Assembly: GCA_902826615.1 (NCBI GenBank) | Contig: CADEFN010000005.1 | Coordinates: forward strand, 248,001 to 312,000 | Length of the DNA stretch: 64,000 nt | Reading direction: 5' to 3' | Origin: an uncultured Gemmatimonadota bacterium | GTDB taxonomy: Bacteria; Gemmatimonadota; Gemmatimonadetes; Gemmatimonadales; Gemmatimonadaceae | In this document: positions 49,756-57,459 of the stretch, one piece after another | How positions within the stretch are numbered: position 1 is the first letter of the stretch | Layout: each line of letters starts with the position of its first letter | Position numbers and translations under genes: made by a program | Notes under the pieces: model-generated | Seen by the model: only the letters and a program-made list of their open reading frames with translations | Database searches by the model: none | What the model was told of the DNA's origin: nothing

Positions 49756-50898
49756 ATGCAACCCACCGATCGGCGCGCGGTTATCCGAACTCTGGTAGGC
49801 GGCGCCATTGGCCTGGCGCTGCCCGGATGCCGCTCGGTGCTTCGTCTGCCGCCCGATGCTGACGGCGAGTATCCCGTCTCGCTACCGCCGGTGTGGGTGC
49901 GACCGGAGCGCATCATACGAACGGTTGTTGGCCATCGCCCCTACAGGCCGAGTGGTTACGTAGTCAGAGTCGAACGCATGGGCGACAAGACCATCGTACA
50001 CAACTACGGGCACGGCGGCGGTGGTGTCTCACTGTCGTGGGGGAGCGCCTGGCAGGCGGCGCAGCTCGCAAAGCCGACCGGGGCCAGACGCTTTGCTGTG
50101 CTTGGTGCCGGCGTGATGGGTCTGTCGACGGCGCGACTGCTGCAGGAGGATGGCCACGAGGTCACGATCTACACCAAGGATCTCCCCCTCGACACCACGT
50201 CTGCGGTGGCTGGGGCCCAGTGGTCTCCAACGACCGTTGCAGACCGGTCACGCGTCACACCGGCCTTCGCTGCACAGTTCAGTGAAGCCGCACACTATGC
50301 CTATCGCCGCTTTCAGCGGCTTGCCGGCGAGCGCTACGGCATTCGCTGGATGCCTAACTACTTCCTGAGTCAGCGTCCCCCCAGCACCGGTGGAGCAAGC
50401 GACACGAGTGTCCTGGCGACTCCCTTGCGCATGGGTCCCACGCGTGCCCCCGGGGAGAATCCCTTCCCCGGGATGTACGCGCAGCGGATGTTCACCATGA
50501 TGATCGAGCCCTCGCGCTATCTCCCGGCGTTGCTCGAGGACTTTCATCGCGACGGCGGGCGTCTGGTTCTGCGGGAGTTTGCGGACGCCAGCGCTCTCCA
50601 GTCACTCGATGAGCCCGTCTTGATCAACTGCACTGGGCTCGGGGCACGGCGGCTGGTGAATGACCCTGAACTCATGCCGATCAAAGGGCAGCTGGTGTTT
50701 GTCGTCCCGCAGGCCGAGGTGCAGTACGCCACATTGGGGAACGATCTCTACATGTTTCCTCGCCGCGATGGCATTCTGCTCGGCGGCACATTCGAACGCG
50801 GAGTGGAGTCGAGTGACCCGGATCCGGCGCAGACTGAACGGATTCTCAGTGGGCACCGTCAGCTCTTTGATGCGATGGCACACGTGGCCAAGGGGTAG
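49756..50898 (+). CDS. D-amino-acid-oxidase-like FAD oxidoreductase with permuted FAD segment
   Basis: 380 residues. In D-amino acid oxidases the segment G-H-R-P-x-R-P ... VHNYGHGGxG lies at the C-terminus. Here it is at 59-105 (VGHRPYRPSGY, IVHNYGHGGGGVSLSWGSA), before the Rossmann start FAVLGAGVMGLSTARLL (113-129), and the C-terminus lacks it. The N-terminus (TDRRAVIRTLVGGAIGLALPGC) is a Tat-like signal with lipobox. It should oxidise an amino-group substrate outside the cytoplasm or at the membrane. It precedes the amidohydrolase gene by 35 bases on the same strand. Confidence 0.82.
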   Translation: MQPTDRRAVIRTLVGGAIGLALPGCRSVLRLPPDADGEYPVSLPPVWVRPERIIRTVVGHRPYRPSGYVVRVERMGDKTIVHNYGHGGGGVSLSWGSAWQAAQLAKPTGARRFAVLGAGVMGLSTARLLQEDGHEVTIYTKDLPLDTTSAVAGAQWSPTTVADRSRVTPAFAAQFSEAAHYAYRRFQRLAGERYGIRWMPNYFLSQRPPSTGGASDTSVLATPLRMGPTRAPGENPFPGMYAQRMFTMMIEPSRYLPALLEDFHRDGGRLVLREFADASALQSLDEPVLINCTGLGARRLVNDPELMPIKGQLVFVVPQAEVQYATLGNDLYMFPRRDGILLGGTFERGVESSDPDPAQTERILSGHRQLFDAMAHVAKG

Positions 50899-50933
50899 AG
50901 GCTGCGATTCTTCTATTCGAGGTACCCCAGCCG

Positions 50934-53900
50934 ATGACGCTTTACACCTTCGTTCTCTCCGTCGCGCTCGCCCTCCCTGCGGCCTCCGCGATCGCACAGC
51001 GCACCGACTCCCTCCCGCTCGAAGCCGGCCGGCGGCTCCATTTCACCGCCACGGAAGGCACGTGGATGTCGCTCGACGTCTCGCCCGATGGGCGCACCGT
51101 GGTCTTCGAGTTACTCGGCGATCTCTACACCATGCCCATTGCCGGGGGAACGGCCACGCGCATCACGTCCGGAATGGCCTTCGATGCACAACCACGTTGG
51201 TCACCTGACGGGCGCTCTCTCACCTTTGTCTCCGATCGCACGGGGGGGGACAACGTCTGGATTGCCAATGCCGATGGCACGGGCGCCCGCGCCATCACAC
51301 GCGACGAACGCACGATGTTCATCTCTCCCGAGTGGACCCCTGATGGGTCCTACGTCGTGGTGTCGAAGAGTACGGAAATCGTCAACAGACCCAGTGCATT
51401 CGCCCTCATGATGTACCATCGCTCGGGTGGCGGTGGTGGTATTCCACTCACGGGGAGCGCTGTGGCGACGAGCGCCGCGAGTGACAGCGCCGCACCGCGG
51501 CCGCGTTCAGTGATCGGTGCTGCCTTCGGCAATGATCCTCGTTATGCGTGGGTGGCGATGGGTGCCGGCGCTCGCGGGTATGGGGACGCCCAGATCGGCC
51601 TTCTCGAGCGTGCGAGTGGGCGACTCTATCGCCGTACCGACGCGATCGGCGGGGCATTTCGGCCGGTCCTCAGTCCCGACGGCAAGTGGCTGGTGTATGG
51701 CACCCGCCGCGATGGCGTGACGGCGCTCAAGCTTGTCGAGCTGTCCTCCGGTGACGAACGCATTCTCGTCAACGCGGTCGATCGGGACAACATGGAGGGC
51801 GCGCCAACGCGGGACTACCTGCCAGGTGCATCGTTCACACCCGATAGCCGAGCGCTGATTGCCGCCTATCACGGAAAGTTCTGGCGTATCGACGTGCCGG
51901 ATGGTCGCGCGACGCCCATCCCGTTCTCGGCGGAGGTGGATCTGGGCCTCGGGGCGCTGGCACGATTCGACTACGCCGCCCCCGAGTCCCTCGTCACGGC
52001 GCGACGAATCGAGCACCCGCGCCGATCCCCGGATGGCCGCACCCTGGCTTTCTCTGCACTTGCTCGTTTGTGGGTGCAACCCATCACGGGGACGGGCGCG
52101 CCGCGCATGCTGGATGACACCCATGACGCGTTCTTCCCGGCCTGGTCGCCAGATGGACAGTGGATCGCGTATGTCACGTGGGACGACGCCGCCGGTGGCG
52201 AGGTGTATCGTGTGCGGGCCGACGGAAGCGGCCAACCCGAGCGTCTGTCGCGGCAGTCGGCCTTCTACGAGCGTCTGGCCTACACTCCCGATGGATCCCG
52301 TCTTGTCGTGGCGCGCGGACCGAAGCAGCAGCGTATGGAGTTCTTTGACGAACTGCGGACGGGGCGTCCCCAAGCCCGGGAGTTTGTCTGGATCCCGGCA
52401 ACAGGTGGCGATGCGACGATGATCACGCCGATCAACACGGCGGCTCGTTATGCGTCGCAGCACTATGGCGTGCCGCACTTCACGAAAGACTCGACCCGCA
52501 TCTGGTACACCGACGCACTCGATGGACTCGTCTCGGTGCGCTGGGACGGCAGCGATCGTCAGGCACATCTGCGGGTGAACGGGTGGGAATGGAGCCGCAA
52601 TCCACCGGGGCTGGCCGACGAGATACTCATCTCCCCCGATGGTGCACATGCCCTGGCGTTGCTGAACGCACAGGTGTGGCTCATCGACATTCCCCCCACA
52701 GGCCAGCGGCTCCCCACCCTCTTTCTCCCCGCCTCCGGTCCGTCGCCAGCGCCGGCAAAACGCCTGACGACGGTGGGGGCTGACTTCATTGAATGGAGCG
52801 CCGACGGCAAGACCGTGCACTGGGCGATCGGGGGCAGCTACCATGGCTGGGATGTGGCCACCGGGACTGCCAGCGAAACCCGTCAGGTGGCGGTGCGTGT
52901 TCCGCGGGATGTGCCACAGGGGACCGTGGTACTTCGTGGCGCACGAGTGGTGACGATGAAGGGCAACGAGGTCATTGAAAATGCCGACCTGGTGGTGGTG
53001 AACGACCGGATTGCGGCGTTAGGCGCACGGGGGTCGGTGCGTGTCCCGGCGGGGGCGCGGGTGATCAACGTCGCCGGCAAGACCATCATCCCGGGATACG
53101 TCGACATCCATGCCCACATGTGGACCCCATGGGGCGTGCATCGCAAGCAGGTGTGGGAGTATCTGGCCAACCTGGCGTACGGTGTCACCACCACCCGCGA
53201 CCCGCAGACCATGACGCCGGATGTCATCACCTACGCCGATGAGGTGTCGGCCGGGTCGATTATCGGACCGCGGATTTTCTCCACCGCCCGGGGCATCTTT
53301 GCCGGCGAGGATGTGCGGAGTCTGCAGGACGCCCGCGATATTGCCGCTCGTTACGCGGACTTCTACAAGACGCAGACCATCAAGAACTACCTCATCGGCG
53401 ACCGGCTGCAGCGGCAATGGCTGGTGATGGCCGCGCGCGAGAAGCAGCTCACGCCGACGGCCGAAGGGACCTCGGATTTCAAGATGAACCTGACCCTGGC
53501 GATGGACGGTTTTGCCGGGGTGGAGCATGAACTGTCGCTGACGACGATCTATGGCGACGTGGCGCGGTTGTTTGCCGAAAGCGGGATCACCTACACACCA
53601 ACACTGATCGTGACGGGCGCGGGGCTGGCGGGTGAGAACCTGTTCTATCGGGAGGTGGACGTACACGCCGACCCGAAACTCGGCCGGTTCCTGCCGCACG
53701 AGGAGCTGGACCGCCGGACGCTGCGCCGTAACGTGCTGGCTCACCCCAATCAGTTTGCGGTGAAGGACGTGGCAAGGGCCGCCAAGCAGATCATCGACCT
53801 GGGTGGCAAGGTTGGCTTAGGTGCTCATGGTCAGCTGCAGGGACTCGGCGCGCACTGGGAACTCCGGATGCTGCAGTCGGGGGGCCTCACCAATCACGAG

Positions 53901-54143
53901 GCCCTGCGGGTCGCCACGATGTACGGGGCCGAAGCGATCGGGCAGGGGAGGCACGTGGGGTCGCTCGAGGCTGGAAAGTTGGCCGACCTGCAGGTGCTCG
54001 ACCGCAATCCGCTTGTCGATATTCGCCACTCCACGTCGATCCGCTATGTGATGATCAATGGACGGCTATATGAAGCGGACTCGATGAACGAGATCTGGCC
54101 GCGTCAGCGGGTGTTACCTGCCATGTGGTGGCGCGGGGGCTGA
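50934..54143 (+). CDS. Secreted TolB-propeller amidohydrolase fusion
   Basis: 1069 residues. Signal peptide to IAQ. Residues 30-640 contain PD40 blades (DVSPDGRTVVFELLGDLY, RWSPDGRSLTFVSDRTGGDNVW, VLSPDGKWLVYGTR, AWSPDGQWIAYVTWD) that make a propeller. Residues 660-1060 form an amidohydrolase of the imidazolonepropionase/prolidase type: IIPGYVDIHAHMW with the HxH metal motif, and a typical end GSLEAGKLADLQVLDRNPL. The propeller may feed peptides or cyclic amides to the hydrolase site. It probably forms an operon with the oxidase gene before it. Confidence 0.87.
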   Translation: MTLYTFVLSVALALPAASAIAQRTDSLPLEAGRRLHFTATEGTWMSLDVSPDGRTVVFELLGDLYTMPIAGGTATRITSGMAFDAQPRWSPDGRSLTFVSDRTGGDNVWIANADGTGARAITRDERTMFISPEWTPDGSYVVVSKSTEIVNRPSAFALMMYHRSGGGGGIPLTGSAVATSAASDSAAPRPRSVIGAAFGNDPRYAWVAMGAGARGYGDAQIGLLERASGRLYRRTDAIGGAFRPVLSPDGKWLVYGTRRDGVTALKLVELSSGDERILVNAVDRDNMEGAPTRDYLPGASFTPDSRALIAAYHGKFWRIDVPDGRATPIPFSAEVDLGLGALARFDYAAPESLVTARRIEHPRRSPDGRTLAFSALARLWVQPITGTGAPRMLDDTHDAFFPAWSPDGQWIAYVTWDDAAGGEVYRVRADGSGQPERLSRQSAFYERLAYTPDGSRLVVARGPKQQRMEFFDELRTGRPQAREFVWIPATGGDATMITPINTAARYASQHYGVPHFTKDSTRIWYTDALDGLVSVRWDGSDRQAHLRVNGWEWSRNPPGLADEILISPDGAHALALLNAQVWLIDIPPTGQRLPTLFLPASGPSPAPAKRLTTVGADFIEWSADGKTVHWAIGGSYHGWDVATGTASETRQVAVRVPRDVPQGTVVLRGARVVTMKGNEVIENADLVVVNDRIAALGARGSVRVPAGARVINVAGKTIIPGYVDIHAHMWTPWGVHRKQVWEYLANLAYGVTTTRDPQTMTPDVITYADEVSAGSIIGPRIFSTARGIFAGEDVRSLQDARDIAARYADFYKTQTIKNYLIGDRLQRQWLVMAAREKQLTPTAEGTSDFKMNLTLAMDGFAGVEHELSLTTIYGDVARLFAESGITYTPTLIVTGAGLAGENLFYREVDVHADPKLGRFLPHEELDRRTLRRNVLAHPNQFAVKDVARAAKQIIDLGGKVGLGAHGQLQGLGAHWELRMLQSGGLTNHEALRVATMYGAEAIGQGRHVGSLEAGKLADLQVLDRNPLVDIRHSTSIRYVMINGRLYEADSMNEIWPRQRVLPAMWWRGG

Positions 54144-54165
54144 TCGCAGCGCCTCGCGCCCGTCA

Positions 54166-54402
54166 TCACGCTACCTGGCCACTGCTAGCCCTCGGGGCAC
54201 CACGGGGTTCCGAGTTCGGAACTCCTGCTGCAGTCACAGCTTTGGCCGCGTGGACGTAGGTGCGCTGCCGAACGACGTTCGCTGCGTCGTTCAGGGTCCA
54301 CAGGTGCAGCGCTTCATCCCGAAAGCGCCCGCCGCCGGGTACGCTGACATCCAGGGACACCTCAACCCCTTGCCAGCCAGGGAACGCAGCGGCCTGGAGA
54401 TT
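54166..54402 (-). pseudogene. SnoaL/NTF2-like fold remnant
   Basis: The 333-base gap 54144-54476 holds on the minus strand a fragment of about 78 codons ending in ALHLWTLNDAANVVRQRTYVHAAKAVTAAG, which resembles the C-terminal strand and helix of SnoaL-like (NTF2-like) proteins. An in-frame stop lies just upstream of the fragment, and no start or N-terminal half is seen. I take it as a decayed gene end; it is not convincing as a working protein. Confidence 0.45.
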
Positions 54403-54476
54403 GACCCGCCGGCGTGAGCCCTACCGCCGGCATACCGGCTCTATGCAGAGCGCGCATGGCTGGGTAGATATCGTTC

Positions 54477-55952
54477 ATGTTGTCCTGGACTCGTTTGCTG
54501 AGCACCACCCCTGGGCTGCTCGCTTGTCTCGCCCTCGCGTGTAGTGGCGATCCCCTGGTCGAGCCTGTGGACACGCCGGTGCTCACGGTTTCGCCACGCA
54601 ACATTCCGCCTGATAGCTCCTTTGGCAGCAGGATCGATGTCGTGGCGCGTGTCAGCGGGCTCAAGCGTTTGAGCGGGCATCTGGTCGAGTTCCGCGAAGA
54701 CACGGGTCTGCGGGCCCCCGCCTTGTTGTTGAATAGCTTTAGCGCGCCGGTGGATGGCTACCGTCGCGACACAACCGACGCCTTCGGTGGCGTGACGGTG
54801 ACGGCCTTCCGTAATGGTGTTGCGGGGAGCGGTGCGCTGTACATCCGGGTCAAGGCGCTGCAACTCGCGGACTCGATATTGTTCACCACCCTGCCGCGAC
54901 GAGCGCGTTTCCTGTCGATCGATCCTCGCGACACCACCATCCTTGTTGGCCGGTCGGCCGTGGTCCGCGTCGGTGCCGCAGACCAGTACTCGCAACCGCT
55001 GGCACCGCCATCCCTCAGTGCCGACTCCGGCAATGTGCGTGTGACCGGAAATCGGGTCGATGGGCTCTCCATCGGCCGTGCACGTGTCACCGCGAGCAAA
55101 GATGGACTGCAGGAGGCCATGTGGGTGACCGTCGCTCCTGCGGTGCCGTTGACGCTTCATCTGAGCACCTTCAGTACGGCGCCCGTCAGTGGGATCTATC
55201 TTCAGTCGCCTGACGGGTCGGATCGACGCCTTCTGCTGCCGGATTCGGTGGCCCGGAGCGAGGCTCGCCCGATAGCCTGGTCGTCGGATGGAAAGGTCCT
55301 CTGGCACAATGCGTTTGGTGTGATTCGCAGCGTCCGGACCGACGGCAGCAGCCGCGCCTGGCCCTCGTCGATCTTCAATGACGCGAAGGGAGTGAGTCCC
55401 AGTCGGGACGGCCGATTTGTGTACTACTCCGGAGTCGCGCTCCATCCGTTTCAGGGACGTGTGATCTGGCGAGTGGATACGTCCACGGGAGACCACGAGC
55501 AGGTGGGTCCACCGTCGGCTTCGGTCTACATCAGCGACGAGGAGCCCTCGATATCACCTGACGGGCGCACGATCGCGTTCGTGACCAACCGAAGGAGTGT
55601 GAACGGTCAGACCTTCGAGCTGGCCACGTTCGACCTTCCGTCGGGGCGACTGACCTACCCTGGAACTGCAGGGCGAATGCCCCGGTGGTCGCCGGATGGG
55701 CAGTGGATCGCCTATACGGCCAGCGCACGATTGTGGATCACGCGTGCCGATGGATCCGGTGCGCGGATGGTCTCGGCGCCGGGGCTGTATGTGTTTGACG
55801 GGGCTGACTGGTCACCAGACTCCAGATGGCTTGTGGGAGCGACCGCCTACGGCACCTCGTCGTCAGCCGTCACGCTCTTTGAGCTGGCCACTGGAAAGGT
55901 GTTGCCGCTTTCAGGCACGTCAGGGGCGTCGGGATGGGCATGGCAGCCATGA
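54477..55952 (+). CDS. PD40-propeller lipoprotein, first of a tandem pair
   Basis: 491 residues. Lipobox CLALAC. Residues 40-225 look like Ig-type sandwich modules (VLTVSPRNIPPDSSFGSRIDVV, RFLSIDPRDTTILVGRSAVVRVGA), then a six-blade propeller (240-490) with SPDGSDRRLLLPD, SPDGRTIAFVTNRRS, RWSPDGQWIAYTASARLWITRADGSGARM, DWSPDSRWLVGA. TolB-like blades but no TolB N-terminal domain. Stop overlaps the start of the next, related gene (ATGA). Confidence 0.8.
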   Translation: MLSWTRLLSTTPGLLACLALACSGDPLVEPVDTPVLTVSPRNIPPDSSFGSRIDVVARVSGLKRLSGHLVEFREDTGLRAPALLLNSFSAPVDGYRRDTTDAFGGVTVTAFRNGVAGSGALYIRVKALQLADSILFTTLPRRARFLSIDPRDTTILVGRSAVVRVGAADQYSQPLAPPSLSADSGNVRVTGNRVDGLSIGRARVTASKDGLQEAMWVTVAPAVPLTLHLSTFSTAPVSGIYLQSPDGSDRRLLLPDSVARSEARPIAWSSDGKVLWHNAFGVIRSVRTDGSSRAWPSSIFNDAKGVSPSRDGRFVYYSGVALHPFQGRVIWRVDTSTGDHEQVGPPSASVYISDEEPSISPDGRTIAFVTNRRSVNGQTFELATFDLPSGRLTYPGTAGRMPRWSPDGQWIAYTASARLWITRADGSGARMVSAPGLYVFDGADWSPDSRWLVGATAYGTSSSAVTLFELATGKVLPLSGTSGASGWAWQP

Positions 55953-57430
55953 GACCTCGCCGCGTTCCCGCCGTGCTCTGGCTGGCGCTTGCAACATCTT
56001 GTGCCACGGGACCAGAGGAGACGCCTCCGCCGGCTGGGCCGCTCCTGGTGGTTATCTCCGGCAGTGGCCAGTCGGACTCGATCCTTGGGCGCTTTGCCCG
56101 GCCTATCGAAGTCATGCTGCTTGGCACAAACGGCACCCGACCACGCGGAGTACCCATCATCTTCTCCGCGCCGGTCGTAGCATCCAGCAGTCCGTTCGGA
56201 GGTCGCTTCCCGATCGCGGGATTCAGCACTGACAGCAACGCCCAGCGGGGACCGAGCTTCGACTTGCCAGCTGACCTCACCACGAAGACAGACAGCACCG
56301 GGCGGGTCATGGTGTGGATCGTCGCAAGCTTCACGTCAGGCACCGGCCAGATCCGAATCGAAGCACCGACCGCCGATGTGCGAGTGGAGGTGCCGATTAC
56401 GGTACGTCCAGGAAACGCCGCCGAGCTCTGGCTGGAGCCGCGTGATACTGCCATCACTGTTGGGACAAGTTATCCGCTGCGTGCCTTGGTGCTTGACGGC
56501 TTCCGCAACGCGTTGTCAACGGTTCCGGTGCTCACGATTGCCCCAACGGGTGTCAGCCTCCAGGGGACCACGGTATCGGGTAGTGCGCCCACCCGGGCCC
56601 AGATTCGCGCATCGGCCGGTGGTCTGTCGGCAACCGCGACCGTGTCTGTTGTGCCCTCCGGAACGTTGTTCGCCTCCCGATCCCCGCGGTTTTCCGGTGA
56701 CAATTCGGTGCTCGTGTCGCTGCGCACGGACGGGAGCGGGGCTCGTGTAATTGCTGCGGGCCCCGGGTTCGACGTTGCGAATCCGCGTGCCAACGCCGCC
56801 CGTGATCGCATCATCTTCGGCTCCGGGTTTCGTGACAGCTACCTGCTGGTCGCCGACACGCTGGGACGCGTCCAGCGCTTTCTGCAGGGTGGGCCTGCGG
56901 GGAACGAGGAGACCTCCCCGCGTTATTCACCTGATGGACGGTTTGTGTTCTTCACAGCGGACGGCGCACTCTGGCGTGCCGACACGGACGGCACTAATGC
57001 ACGACGTCTGGGCGCTCCTTCGGCCGGAAGTGACAACGATTCGCAGGTGTCGGCGTCGCCAGACGGGCGCACGCTGGCCTACACCGGCTCGGGGCCGGTA
57101 GGTCAGTTCATCCGTTTGATGGATCTGGCGAGTGGCGCCGTGACGGAAACACTCGTGCGCGGTTCTCACCCAGAGTATTCCCCAGACGGTACTCGTCTGG
57201 CCTTTCGTGTCGGCCAGTCCGTAGGCGAGATGAAGCCCGACGGGACGGGGGTGCGGATCCTGAGTGCGCCGTCGTCACTGATCGACTTCGGCACGGGGCT
57301 GACGTGGTCCCCTGATGGGCAGTGGCTCGCCACCGGTGGGATCACCGGTCTGGTGCTGGTGAACGCCACCGATGGACGTGTCATACCGATTCCCGGTACC
57401 GAGCGCCTGGTGGATCCTGTCTGGCGTTAG
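55949..57430 (+). CDS. PD40-propeller lipoprotein, second of a tandem pair
   Basis: 493 residues from the ATG at 55949, which overlaps the stop of the gene before (ATGA); an ATG at 55934 is also in frame. Lipobox LATSC. Same order as the upstream paralogue: a sandwich part (LEPRDTAITVGTSYPLRALVLDG) then propeller blades (RYSPDGRFVFFTADGALWRADTDG, SASPDGRTLAYTG, EYSPDGTRLAFRVGQ, TWSPDGQWLATGG). Gene duplication followed by divergence is evident. Function is unknown; probably surface exposed and involved in binding. Confidence 0.8.
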   Translation: MRPRRVPAVLWLALATSCATGPEETPPPAGPLLVVISGSGQSDSILGRFARPIEVMLLGTNGTRPRGVPIIFSAPVVASSSPFGGRFPIAGFSTDSNAQRGPSFDLPADLTTKTDSTGRVMVWIVASFTSGTGQIRIEAPTADVRVEVPITVRPGNAAELWLEPRDTAITVGTSYPLRALVLDGFRNALSTVPVLTIAPTGVSLQGTTVSGSAPTRAQIRASAGGLSATATVSVVPSGTLFASRSPRFSGDNSVLVSLRTDGSGARVIAAGPGFDVANPRANAARDRIIFGSGFRDSYLLVADTLGRVQRFLQGGPAGNEETSPRYSPDGRFVFFTADGALWRADTDGTNARRLGAPSAGSDNDSQVSASPDGRTLAYTGSGPVGQFIRLMDLASGAVTETLVRGSHPEYSPDGTRLAFRVGQSVGEMKPDGTGVRILSAPSSLIDFGTGLTWSPDGQWLATGGITGLVLVNATDGRVIPIPGTERLVDPVWR

Positions 57431-57459
57431 GTGCCCCGGACGGCGCAGTGTCGCCGTGC

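Noticed and set aside
51507-52844. 445-codon minus-strand frame inside the TolB-amidohydrolase gene
   Set aside because: Antisense shadow; the plus strand codes regular PD40 blades throughout.
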